From Paratinospora sagittata (Eukaryota; Streptophyta; Magnoliopsida; Ranunculales; Menispermaceae), in NCBI GenBank assembly GCA_035771175.1, contig CM069594.1, forward strand, positions 12,462,620 through 12,526,619: DNA of 64,000 nt, in the 5' to 3' direction. Positions 25,039 through 37,339 of the stretch are shown piece after piece. Below the pieces are notes generated by a model. The model saw only the letters and a program-made list of their open reading frames with translations, was not told the origin of the DNA and made no database searches. The first letter of the stretch is position 1; each line of letters begins with the position of its first letter. The position numbers were made by a program, and so were the translations under genes.

Positions 25039-27808
25039 CTATTGCCTTTTTTTTAGGATATCTGATTTCATGTTTTCAGTTATTATTTTCGGATCCTTCC
25101 CCCAATAGACGTATTCAATGTACATCATAGCGAAGACACCGCAATTTCCCCTTGATTGTTGCGGCATCTCGGGCATATCGATCTCCTAATTACTGCTTGA
25201 AAATGACTTGCCCACCTTTGCCAAGAGAGCATCCAAGGTGTAGGTTAGAAATTCTAACTCAGTTTCCCACTTGAAAACCAACAACAACATTGAGTTATAG
25301 ACACGAATGACATGATTGGTCATGTTAACCTCGATGGTGACCCAATAGGCATTCCTCACATTATATGCAAACACAGTGGCATCTGACTAGGCAAAAGGTA
25401 GACATGGATTCATTTGAGGATGACACCCCAAAACGTAATCAAACACCCTATTGTGAGTGTCTGATATTGTGAAGTCCAAATTACCCCAATTCTTCCTTTG
25501 GGATTTCTTTCATTTTTTCCATATATTGCGCAATTCAAGCTACATGGTGGAGAGAATAATTAATATATGTATGCTAAAACATCACCAATATCATAACAAA
25601 CATAAAAGTACACTTACACTAAATTCTAAATCAATGAGAGAAATTCAACAATGATGACTACTCTATATACGTCTTCTTGTCCACCACGTACATGCATCCA
25701 AGTGCTAAAACAGGTGCAACATATGGTAATAAAATTAGAATAGGGTATTTGCCAATGCAAGACACATATCAACCACTATAAATGATTAAGTAAACTTTTG
25801 AAATATGCATTTGTGAATATTAACTATGAACCATCATTGATAAACTCATTTTTATCTGTCAATATAAGATAAAATATTCTAAAACGAAAGAAAACCAAAA
25901 ATAATCATGCTAGAAAATCATGAACAATATCAACCTAGTCAAACATGCACTTGTGAAAATTAAGTCAGACTGATATATCAATTCATACATCAACCTGTGA
26001 TCAACATATAAGTGAACAAAATGCAAGTAGTGCATATCGAGGACATCACAAACATTAATGAACAAGACAAAAAAAATATTAAACTCAATCCTCCAACCAA
26101 TCATTCTTGGTGAGAAGTGTCTTGAACCATTTACGGCTTGCAATGCAACAATCAAGTTCAACCACATAGGAGCTAGATGCATGAAACCAAGCAAAAAACT
26201 GATCAATAGACTCCTTTGAATGCTCACTCACTGGGTTGTACATGTCTATTATGCTTTGAGAAACAGTCATATCTCCTGACTTGGTAGTCCGTGCCTTTTT
26301 CTTTAATGGATTAGTGTATGGTGTTTGCAATGTTGCCGCACGCCTAACCGTTCGACGCCTTTGGATCTTTCCTAACGACCTAGATGACGCATCATGTACC
26401 TCCACACATAACGGGAGCTGCTCGGATCTAAATTAACTTCGGCATGACATTGTGGAATATGGTCTTTTCCTTTAGTTATCTCCTGCCCATCTGTAACAAT
26501 ATCCACATGTTCTTTTACTTCCTCTTCCCTTTTAGTATCCATATATTGTGGAGTATCTAACATTGCTTCAATTATCTCCTTCTCATCTAGAGCAATATCC
26601 ACATGTTCTTCCATTTCCTCTTCCCTTTCGACACCTTCTACTTTACTCTCATCAATGTTGTTGTCTTTGGCTTTATCCACTTGAGCACTATCAGGTATTT
26701 GTCCTCGATTATTTATGTGGTCAACTCTAGGTGATTGTTGTTGATCATGATGTCTTTCAGTAGCTTCATAAAAGCCAACATTCGTTCAATCAACATGATT
26801 AACTTCATTGGTATCTCCATTTATAGTTGATATACTAACTGGAGTTTTATCCAAATTATGCCATTTTGGAGTTTTGTCAATGTCAACCCCCCATGACAAA
26901 TTACCTATCTTTAATAGGATATCGTCTACTCGACACTTAATATATTGAACGTCTGCTTCGACTGTAGCAAGTCTCGAGCAGATATTATCAACATGATCCG
27001 AGAGACTATTCAAAGAAGAGGCGCAGGAAGTGACATGTTTGATAGGTGACTTGTGAGTTTTAGTTGTTGATGTTTCGAGTACTTCTTTTTCGGCATTTTC
27101 GCCTTCTTCTTCAACCTCAATTTGGTGTATATTCTTGATCTCCAAGTACAACCAAATAAAAAAAGTTAGATATAAAATAATAGTAAATTTTGAAATGCAA
27201 ACATGTGAAAATTAATTTTATACCAGTTCATCATTTAAAATTTATGTTATGTTATCGAACGGTAGAATTGAGCAACATGCCCATTTCAGTATGTGAGGAG
27301 TGCTTTCCCCATAGTTAGGCACTTCTTTTGCAAACTTTTGTCCAAGCTTAGAAATGCATTCATATGCCCACAACTACATGCACATAGTAAACAAAAATCA
27401 CCATAAATTACAAAATTGCATCATACAGTGTATTCAAAGCGCGATATATCATCCAAACAAATACATGAAAGGCATATGGGAAATCTGGCAAGTTCATTGA
27501 AGGTTGGGGCTTTTCGGTGAGTTGCCATTTTCCCGATGTTTTATACAAGAATTTAATGGTTTTTGTACTGCAGATTCTACCCCATGGGAAATCATTGAAA
27601 GCCTCCAGATTATCGACTAGCTGAAGGTGCTTATAATTAATAAGAGTTTTCTTGTCCTTTCCAAGCAATCCAAGTTCAAGTAGATAAATGAGACTCATCT
27701 TAATGAATAAATTATCGTCTTTTGTAACCAACTCCTTGTACACTGCCTCAAACTCTTTTTTGCTTATCGTTTGACTCCCTTGAAAAAGTGATTCACTTTT
27801 GCTGCAGG
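25039..27808 (-). pseudogene. ULP1-like cysteine protease gene with DUF1985, 3' exons (broken by element C3)
   Basis: Read from right to left. At 27780-27408 is a DUF1985 segment (SLIYLLELGLLGKDKKTLIN, then LQLVDNLEAFNDFPWGRI). An exon at 27373-27245 follows an AG acceptor (LWAYECISKLGQKFAKEVPN). A charged, partly coiled-coil linker lies at 27151-26440. The C48 (ULP/SENP) region follows at 26400-25039. Near 25350 the motif reads NAYWVTIEV where C48 proteases have His before Trp, and VIRVYNS where Asp is expected. The Cys motif is present as GNCGVFAMMY near 25120. An in-frame stop lies near 25388. The gene ends with TAG at 25039-25041. SUMO-protease activity is therefore unlikely. Such genes are carried by KAONASHI-type MULEs. 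The 5' exon lies beyond element C3, at 36286-36641. Confidence 0.78.
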
Positions 27809-27813
27809 GGGCT

Positions 27814-29162
27814 TATAAAACCCGTAGTTTTAATTAAATATATACATTGAATTACGCGTATATCGAGATATATAATGCACATATTTTATACGTAAGAGCC
27901 AAATATACGCGTGTATGATTAGTAAATAAATAAAATTATGAAATGAAGATGATACATATGAGATCATCCTATATGGGTGCTTACAAGTTAAAAAATGGAG
28001 TTGAATTAAATTGATTAATTTATGGGGTTCGTTAATTCAATATGTGGATTGTAGTATGATTTAATGAATTAATGAATAGTATGATTGAATGAATAAAAAG
28101 GTAAATATTAAGATGGGGTGAGTTGGTTAACTATTGAGCATGAGGAGCATAGGATAAAAAAATAAATAAAGAACTAAAGATCTCTCACCTTCTCACCAAC
28201 GTCCAACAACAAAAAAATAAAAAATAAAAAAATAAAATTAAAAGAGTTGCAGGACCAGAAGAACGAAAGAAGAGCGAGATAGAAGAACGAGAGAAAGGAA
28301 AGAACGAAGGGAGAAACGCGAGATTCGCGTCAAATCGAGACTCGCGGTAAGTGATTTTCACTCTATTTCTTCGTGAAATTAAGATCTAAGCTAGATGTAA
28401 CGATTCTAGCGGAGTAATTTTAGCTATGGGAGTTGTTTTACAATATTTTTGAAATTGAGGTTTTTACCCAACTTGGATGAAAATTTGTTCGAAAGGTGGA
28501 AAAACACTCCCTAGACTGTTGGAACCCCGAATATGTGGTTCGATTCCATTTATGTGTTCATTTGAAATTTTTATAGCCGTTGGAAGTTTGTTGGAAGTTA
28601 GAGTTTATATTAGAGACCATTTGAATCATTTAAAACCCGATGAAACTCCAGTTGAAGGCTATAGAATGGTAGAATGCACTGTTGCGAGTCCATCGATGCT
28701 AATTTCATGATTTTTGGAGACCGTTTGACAATTTTAGTAAAAATTTCCATGTTTCTAATGAACAGTGACATGAATAGTACTGTGATCATATCCAATGAAT
28801 AAAATGAAATTAGAATCTAATGAAACTCCAGTTTGAGATCATAGAATCGTAGAAAACTGAATTCCAGACGTTTCGATGTTAAGATCATAATTTTTGGATA
28901 TGCTTTGATATTTTTAATAGCTAAATATATGATTTTTGTGAGTAAAATTGACTTTGGATGCCTCCGCGAACGTGTAAAACCTTAGTAAAAATGTGAATTG
29001 TCCATTTTATGGGGAGGTGCTGTCAAAATTTTTGAAAATATTGGGAATTATTGTGAATGTCTGTTGAGGCCGACAGTGTATTGTATACTGTATATGAGTA
29101 TGTACAATGTATAATACATTGTGCCGGTAATGACGTCAGCCTACGTCAGGGGCGTCGTGACA
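27814..29162 (+). mobile_element. 5' LTR of element C3 (internally deleted)
   Basis: The start is mutated (TATAAAACCCGTAG against TGTAACACTCCGTAG in the 3' LTR). It ends GTGACA. It is 1349 bp against 2746 bp for the partner because the part matching 34727-36106 is missing. The joint lies at TTAGTAAAAATGTGAATTG near 28990. Confidence 0.88.
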
Positions 29163-29166
29163 ATAT

Positions 29167-29178
29167 TGGTGTCAGAGC
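29167..29178 (+). promoter_or_regulatory. Primer-binding site of element C3
   Basis: TGGTGTCAGAGC, four bases after the LTR end; initiator Met-tRNA type with one change. Confidence 0.8.
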
Positions 29179-32100
29179 TTAGGTTTAAAACCCTTAAAAA
29201 GATAAAAACTTTAATGATAGTATGATTGTTTGTATGGGTATACATATGGGTAGTACTATTATGTTAAGCCTAATTCAATATGTTATCTTGACTGAGAATC
29301 ACCTGCAAGGGCGAATTCCAGATTTGGAAAAAACCAATCAAAGTTAAGAATGAAAATTGCTGATCACGAAAGGATCAGAAGGTTGAAAGAAGAAGAACTG
29401 GATGTAATCAAGTGAGAATAAAGTATATAGCTTATGTATGACTAGTAACTACCCAACAACAACGAAATGCACAGCTTATGAGCTTGTGACAAAGTTGTAA
29501 TGTGAGAATGACAGAGGCTTGAACCATTGATAGCTCCAGATGATGGGTGCTAATGGTGTGGGTACTTCTGTAAAAACATATATAGTTGAGACTGAAGTAA
29601 AAATAAAATAAATAGAAGTTCTCAATGATAAGCCAGATGAAATGAAAAGATATGCAAAAGTTATGAAAACTTTCAGGAGAAGAGACTCTCTTATCTTAAC
29701 TGGCAGTCTGATATTAGACGGAGTAAAGAATTTGCGACTCTGAGTGGAGACCATCTTAGAGAATGATTAAGTCTCTGAAAATGATAAAGTAAGTTAGCTA
29801 AGTTTAAGCTAACTGATGATAAGAGATATTAGAAAATTGGGTTAAGGACTCCTGAGATGATTAAGGCATGATATTAATTAAAAAAGCTATTTTATAAGGG
29901 CTTCTATCATCATGCAAAAATTGATTTAAGGCATGAAAAAGTTTATCTTGTTAAAATGTAGTGACATGCCTAACCATAAATACAAACATGAATTCAATAG
30001 ACTGGTATAGTTTATTTTTGGAATGATCACTATGGATATTTTGAGAATGATAAGGATCTAGAATAAATTTTGGGATCCTATACGGCAGGTTTGCTAATTG
30101 TTGGGTTATAAATATATACGCAAGTTGTGAGGCAGCCTATAACTTTCGGGTTAGCCAAAGCTGTGGTGCAATTGTTAACCCCAACAATATTAGTGACATA
30201 GCTTGCACTGCCGTTTGAAGCCGAGTCATCAACACCAATTTTAGGTAAAAGGAGAAATAAGTAATGAAAGAAATGTTGGGGCAATAATATGAAAGTCAAG
30301 ATGAGTTAAACAATTGAGTAAGGTTGAGATTCTAGCAATATTGGTGACTCAAATTTATTAGTACCTGACCCAATAAAAATGGGAAAAAAGGAAAGTGATG
30401 TTAACGAATTATGAAAACCAGAAGTGATTTTTATTGCCTGCGCGAGAGTCACAAACTGCGTACATTGTATCTCGACCAATAATTGTCTATTAACACGGGA
30501 TGTGTTAATATCCAGTTAGTCGATATGGAATGCCCCAATATTTTTATCAATGTGACTCCACCAGATTTTAGAGAAGAAATTAAAGTAAATACAAGAACAG
30601 ATCCAAAGATTAGTAAGACATTGATAACATGTATGATCAACATTTTGTTATTGTGTATATTCTGATGTATTGTTAGATCTACCTGGTCCTTTATCTCTGG
30701 TGATATGGTAGGCAGATTGTATTATCTTCTGTTATAATAATGCATCATTGATTGTGAGTATGCCTACAGGAGAAAGAATCTACCATGATATGTTTAGCAA
30801 ATAATATGTGAAATAAATATGAGGGTCATCAAGTAATTATGGACTTTAAAATATGTTTTTTTTTGGAATTGGATGCTTTGTTGGGTATGATTGGCTGGCC
30901 ACCTCTCATGCTAGGTGAAGCGTCTCTCGGAAAAAGAAGTAATATTCTGAATAAGTGAAAAATCCTCATTTTGAATCTCGAGAAATTTATACCCTCAAAA
31001 TCTTCTATCTAAGATAAGCTAGTTATTGACGAGGAAATGGAGAATATGGCTAGTACAAAGCCATTTAGAGTAATGTAATAAGGCATGCAGTTGATTAAAA
31101 TTCTTGTGGTCAGCTGGTATATGGGAGTATTTTCTGATGAATTATTAAAATTGCCACCTGGACAGAAGATTGATAGCATATAAAACTGATGCTAGTATAA
31201 CATGTATCTCCATTCCTTCATATAAAGAATACCTGAGGAATTATGAGGATTTAAGGTGTAGGTAAATGTGTTAATGAGCAAAAAATTTATTATCCTTGAT
31301 ATGTCACCTTGGAGAGCATTTGTGATAAGATGGAAAGAAGGTATAGTGAAATATGTTTAAGTATGAATTATTGTTAATTGAGCAGGGTAACAATAAATAA
31401 TGAATATCCTTTACCATGGATAGATGGTCGAATTCGCTTAACTAAATTGAGCAAACTTTTTTTTAAGATCATTTTGAGATCTAGGCACCATCAGTTAAGA
31501 ATTCGAGAAAAGAATGTAATGCAAACTATTTTAAGACAATATATAGATATTATGAAATTTTGGTAACCTTGATTAATGTGTCAATCACATTTATAGGATT
31601 GATGCAGTGGGTATATGAACCATATCTTGGTCATCACATAGTCTTCGATGATGATATATGCAATTGTCCCAAGAAAATGAGAGGAGCATGAATAACACCT
31701 CGAAATTATCTTGTAGTCACTGAGAGAGCACCAATTGAGTACCAAACTCGGTGAATATGAGTTTAATTTTTGGATCACATGACTAGTTTAAGTAGTATCT
31801 TTAAGGATGCTGGACAGGTCAAAGTGATCATAGAACTGTTAAAACTGATTTAAATGATGAAAATCAGAAGTTTTCTGGTATTAGTTGTATGTTCTAGAAA
31901 GCGCGTGAAAAGATCCTTGAAGCTATATGTTCCACTCACGAAACAAAACCAAATGAATGCTATATAATGTGTGGACCGTTGTGCATGGGAAAGCTCTCAC
32001 AGTATTAAATGTTATTACTATTTCCAGAACCTGTAAGTAATTGTGATTGATGAATATCACGTCAAGATCTAGGTTGTGCATTGATACAGAAGGATAGGTT

Positions 32101-33514
32101 AATTACTTGTGTCTCCAGATATTTGGTAGTGCACGAGAATAACTATCCTGAGAGTGAATAGAAATTAGTTGGTAGTTATTTTGAAATGATGAGAGCATTG
32201 CTTCTATAATAAAAATGTCACATTATCTTCAGATTTTAAGAGTCTGAAGTAATTATTTGAACGGAAAGAAACTGAATATGAGGTAATAAATGTGGCAAGA
32301 ATTCCCGAAAGATTTGATTTTATATCGAATTATTATCCTGGGAAAGGCCAATATGTTGCTGAGACATTGAACAAGAAACAAGCTGAAACTGGAGTAGTAT
32401 CTATCAGTTAGCCATAAATGGAGATTGTTTTGAATGAGAGTTATAGTTATGAGTGTACTCTCTGTTACTCCATGTGTTGATATTTGTGCTCGAATACATG
32501 TTCAGCTAATTGATACTCATATTCAGATTTATGATGAGACGAGTATGATATCAGTATGAAAGATTATGGAATTGGTAATATGGATTGTATTAAATGAAGA
32601 TGAGATTCAAATGGCATCTTATGGGTTATGGGTAGATATGATACCATTTGGATGACCATTGGTGGACTGATAAGTCTCTGTATTCTTCCAATGAACACCA
32701 GAATTCTATTGATAGACTGAGCATATTGTATATGTGTGAGATAGAGAGATTTTATGGGAGTACTCAGATATTTGTCATGTCGGATTAAGATCCGAAGATT
32801 GTGTCGAGCTCTGATATATGATGCAGACTCGATTTGGTACTCATCTCTTTCTCAGTGTGATATTTTATTCTCAGACTGGTTGACAGACTGAGAGAGAGAC
32901 TTTGATGTTTGTGAGCATGCTCGGGTCTGGTATACTTGAATTTTGGTGGAAGTTGGAAGGAATATTTTATTTGTATAAACTTGTGTATATAAATAGCTAT
33001 TATAATAGCATAATGATGACACTCTAAAGGTTTGATAGTAAGCCTTATAGATCTCTAACCTGTTGATTTGAAAGTGTGGAGTTATTGTTATTGGTGCCAG
33101 AGGATATCATTAAATACACAGGGTTAGTATATAGGCCTTGAAATGTATTGTGGCTGACTCAGTTTTGTTAAGGGTCTTACCATAGAAAGGCCAAATGAGA
33201 TTTGGGATGAAAGGAAAGCTCACACCGCGATTTGTTGGACCATTAGAGATCCTTGATAGGATAGGTCAATTGGCTTACCGATTTGCTCTACTGTCACAGT
33301 TGATAGGTGTCCGTAATATTTTCTATATATGGATGATGAGGAAATGTCATTCGGATTCCATATATGTTATGGATATAACTCAACTCTAAGTTGGGGACGA
33401 TAACACGTATCAAGAAGAGCAAACATGGAAGCGGAAATATAAAATGCGGGAGCAGTTTTCTGAAATGGAGTATCACTTGAGGACTATTCATTGATTCTAA
33501 ATTTCGAAGACGAA
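29179..33514 (+). pseudogene. Gag-pol remnants of element C3
   Basis: Gag and protease (to about 31370) are unrecognisable. RT is seen at 31400-31510 (YPLPWIDGRI, then HHQLRIREK). The RNase H/integrase joint lies near 32320-32385 (NYYPGKGQYVAETLNKK). The integrase core is near 32680-32910, with MSD before DP and a stop inside. The integrase C-terminus is at 33195-33370 (LTPRFVGPLEILDRIGQLAYR) and a chromodomain-like tail is near 33400-33480 (EEQTWKRKYKMREQ). Many stops and frameshifts; no functional protein. Confidence 0.75.
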
Positions 33515-33534
33515 ATTCCTTAAGTTGGGGAGAT
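33515..33534 (+). promoter_or_regulatory. Polypurine tract region of element C3
   Basis: Purine-rich AAGTTGGGGAGA directly before the 3' LTR, following the ACGAAATTCCTT context typical of Tekay-like gypsy elements. Confidence 0.7.
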
Positions 33535-36022
33535 TGTAACACTCCGTAGTTTTAATTAAATACATACGTTGAATTATGCGTATATCGAGATATATAATAC
33601 ACGTATTTTATACGTAGGAGCCAAATATAAGCGTGTATGATTAGTAAATAAATAAAAATATGAAATGAAGATGATACATATGAGATCATTCTATATGAGT
33701 GCTTACAAGTTAAAAAATGGAGTTGAATTAAATTAATTAACTTATGTGGCTGGTTAATTCAATATGTGGATTGTAGTATGATTTAATGAATTAATGAATA
33801 ATATGATTGAATGAATGAAAGTTAAATATTAAGATGGGGTGAGTTGGTTAACTATTGAGCATGAGGAGCATAGGGTAAAAAAATAAATAAATAACTAAAA
33901 ATCTCTCACCCTCTCACCAACGTCCAACAAAAAAATAAAAATAAATAAATAAATAAAAATTAAAAGAGTTGCAGGACCAGAAGAACGAAAGAAGAGCGAG
34001 ATAGAAGAACGAGAGAAAGGAAAGAACGAAGGGAGAAACGCGAGATTCGCGTCAAATCGGGACTCGCGGTAAGTGATTTTCACTCTATTTCTTCGTGAAA
34101 TTAAGATCTAAGCTAGATGTAACGATTCTAGCGGAGTAATTTTAGCTATGAGAGTTGTTTTACAGTGTTTTTGAAATTGGGGTTTTTACCCAACTTGGAT
34201 GAAAATTTGTTCAAAAGGTGAAAAAACACTCCCTAGACTGTAGGAACCCCGAATATGTGGTTCGATTCCATTTATGCGTTCATTTGAAATTTTTATAGCC
34301 GTTGAAAGTTTATTGGAAGTTAGAGTTTATATTGGAGACCATTTGAATCATTTAAAACCTGATGAAACTCCAGTTGAAGGCTATAGAATGGTAGAATGCA
34401 CTGTTGCGAGTCCATCGATGCTAATTTCATGATTTTTGAAGACCGTTCGACAATTTTAGTAAAAATTTCCATGTTTTCAATAAACAGTGACATAAATAGT
34501 GACGTGAATAGTAATGTAATCATATTCAGTGAATATAATGGAATTAGAATCTAATGAAACTCCGGTTTGAGATCATAGAATCGTAAGGAACTGAATTCCG
34601 GACGTTTCGATGTTAAGATCATGATTTTTGAATATGCTTTGATATTTTTAGTAGCTAAATATATAATTTTTGTTAGTAATATTGCTTTTGGATACCTCCG
34701 CGAACGTGTAAAACCTTAGTAAAATACCTGTTGAAGGTAGTAGAATGATAGTATGATGAATTTTATACGTGTCGATGTGGACAGAATAATTTTAGGAACG
34801 TATTATATTTTTAATAAAATTGATATATGTTCCAAGAGAAAAATAAAACTGAGAACTAGTGAAAATATGAATTGAAAATTTATTTTCACTGTTCTTTCTT
34901 GTGGATTTATCTAGATTGACTGCATAAACGAGATAGTAGTTTCTTCAACTGCTTATGAGTCATAAATTGAGTTGGAATTTCAACTCACAAAATGTGTATA
35001 ATATGTTTAAAGTTGATCTTTATTATTGGTGATTTGAAGTGAGTTGATATAGATATGAATAAATGAAATTGAATTATAGAATGGTTGTGACAAGTTGAAT
35101 TAGTTGAATTTATGAATTTAAATTAGAGCTGGACTTGAAAGCGACGATGATGACGTTTAAGTTGAAAAGTCCTGTACTGTGAGTATATTTTCTTGATTTT
35201 GGTTCTTGTATGACATTTTAAATATATGAAATGTTTGAATGTAAATATGCTATGCATATAATGTTGCATTGTGTTTTAATTTGCATTCATAAATGATTTC
35301 TTTTTAACATTGGAGCATGTGAGACTTGCAAATGCAAGTTGGTGTCATTTTGTTAGGAATTAGACACAGATGAGTGTTATGTGTAACCTCATTGTCAGTA
35401 GGCCTGTCCTAACAAGGATTGAAGATTCTTGAAATGACTGTGAATTGGGTAATGAGAGGCTGTGACTACCTTGTAACGGTCATACAAGGGTTAGACCCGC
35501 TCTCTTGCTTTGAAGGAGGGAGATTGTGGATTTCGTAAAAAAAAAGAATGCATTATTTTCTTGAAAAATCATTAAATCTATGTTGTTGTCATGTAAGATA
35601 TATTCGTTAAATAATGCATGTGTTTAATACTTGTTTGAAATGATTTTAAATGCTATATTTTCCTAAATGCATATAATGGCCATATCAAGAAATATATTCA
35701 CTGAGCTGTTGATTGCTTACTTCATCCCTTTAATATTTCAGGTACAGAGTTAAAGGGAAAAAAAGAAAGTTAGAGAGTAATCGACTCGTGACTCGGATCG
35801 TTACTTTATTGATGTAGGTATACATTGGAGTATTGACTTATACTTGTGTTAGTTTGATATATATATCACACATTATATATATGTATTATCATCTAGATGG
35901 GATGTGCTGGCATATACAAGATAGCTAACTATATTAGATTATGAAATGCTAATGATGATATGATTTGATCAATGAATGCAATGAGAATGACTAGATGTGT
36001 GGAATGAATGAAATGATGATTA

Positions 36023-36080
<58 letters not shown>

Positions 36081-36280
36081 ATTTGATTTGTCGTATATCA
36101 GAAAAAAAATGTGAATTGTCCATTTTATTGGGAGGTGCTGCCAAAATTTTTAAAAATTTTGAGAATTATTATGAATGTCTGTTGAGGCTGACAATGTATT
36201 GTATACTGTATATGAGTATGTACAGTGTATAATACATTGTGCCGGTCATGACGTCAGCCTACGTCAGGGGCGTCGTGACA
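33535..36280 (+). mobile_element. 3' LTR of element C3
   Basis: TGTAACACTCCGTAG to CGTCGTGACA, 2746 bp. Matches the 5' LTR closely in the first ~1190 and last ~175 bases. Includes a TA microsatellite at 36025-36076. Confidence 0.9.
36025..36076. repeat. TA microsatellite
   Basis: About 26 TA units within the 3' LTR of element C3; it generates a false Ile/Tyr-rich ORF. Confidence 0.95.
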
Positions 36281-36285
36281 GGGCT

Positions 36286-36641
36286 CTAGGTTTGACAGAC
36301 ATTATAGACACCTCATGATCACCAACTTTAAGGACTGTAATGGTTTCAAACTCTTGAATACCAAACCTTAAAATTCTTTCTCCAACAAGGATATGTAACT
36401 CTTTCGGACTACCCCCAATGACTAATTGCATTAATAATTGGAGTGAAAGAGCCCCTGAGAATTGAGTATCTGTAGGGGTGTCATATATCAATTGGCCGAA
36501 ACAGGTGCGTCTCAACTTTGTCTTCCTTCTTTTGTTCTTCTCTGTTTGTTCCCATATCATTGTGATAATATCATTGCATGTCGATCTCTTAGTTACTCTT
36601 GCCACAGTAATTGGTCCATTATATCTTAATGTGTACTCCAT
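36286..36641 (-). pseudogene. DUF1985 5' exon of the MULE ULP-like gene
   Basis: Open from ATG at 36641, just after a TTTGTAGGAA acceptor-like sequence. It contains LRRTCFGQLIYD, FSGALSLQLLMQLV and ELHILVGERILRFGIQEF, matching the beginning of DUF1985 proteins. The frame is cut at the GGGCT target site of element C3 and continues at 27808 after a frame change, so the gene was already or became defective. The role of DUF1985 is unknown; it usually precedes a ULP1-like domain in plant transposons. Confidence 0.75.
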
Positions 36642-36920
36642 TTCCTACAAAAGTCATTTAGGCATGTTAATATAGTTACCAACAATACTTCAATTACATC
36701 CAAGTCTTCCAATAACAATAAAATAAAAGAACCAAGCTTTGATATGTATAATGTTCCACTTAAAGAGATGATCTTTGCCAAATACTAACTTTAGCTACCA
36801 GTCATTTCGTAGCTAAATATCTACTTCAACAATAAATAAAAAAAAGTTCTATACTAAATTAGTACTTTGTATATGTCCAAAGACGATAACATCATGAATT
36901 TTTTCTTATGGTTTTCTCAC

Positions 36921-37110
36921 TTGCATCATTCACCATATATTCTTTGTTAAAAGCATTTGGATAATACCAAATAGTAAAATAATTCTTCCAAGAGTGAATA
37001 TCAAGAGGAAAAACAACTCTTACCAAATTAACCAATACCTTCAATCTCATGTTTGACAAATCATGGAGCATTAACAATACATCTCGCATTAAGAATTGCT
37101 CAATGCCCAA
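36921..37110 (-). other. Candidate exon in the MULE right arm, unrecognised
   Basis: An open stretch bounded by a pyrimidine-rich AG acceptor (CAAATAG before 37110) and a GTGAGA donor after 36921. It reads LGIEQFLMRDVLLMLHDLSN onward and looks like real coding sequence rather than AT noise. A second open piece with coding-like wording (LQRKSFWELEDHEIMTRWEE) ends with a stop at 37210-37212. These could be upstream exons of the ULP-like gene or captured host sequence. I do not recognise the family. Confidence 0.3.
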
Positions 37111-37339
37111 CTATTTGAGTTCAAGAAAAAGAAAAAAAGAACTATCTCATCCAACATTATATATATATATAATGAATACTAAGGGGAGTTGTTTATGATA
37201 ATAACAATGTTACTGCTTGGGGCTTTGCTCTTGAATAATGTCCTTAACAATGTTAGCAGTATCTTCTTCCCATCTAGTCATGATCTCATGATCTTCTAGT
37301 TCCCAAAATGATTTCCTTTGTAGTATGCTATAGGCCAAT

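Larger units (their letters stand above)
27814..36280 (+). mobile_element. Gypsy element C3 with both LTRs, decayed
   Basis: GGGCT flanks it (27809-27813 and 36281-36285). It has a 5' LTR, a primer-binding site, pol remnants, a polypurine tract and a 3' LTR, all on the plus strand, total 8.47 kb. It interrupts the DUF1985 coding sequence of the MULE ULP-like gene. Its pol order (RT, RNase H, integrase, then a chromodomain-like tail) is that of Ty3/gypsy chromoviruses, probably Tekay/Del-like. All ORFs are destroyed. Confidence 0.9.
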
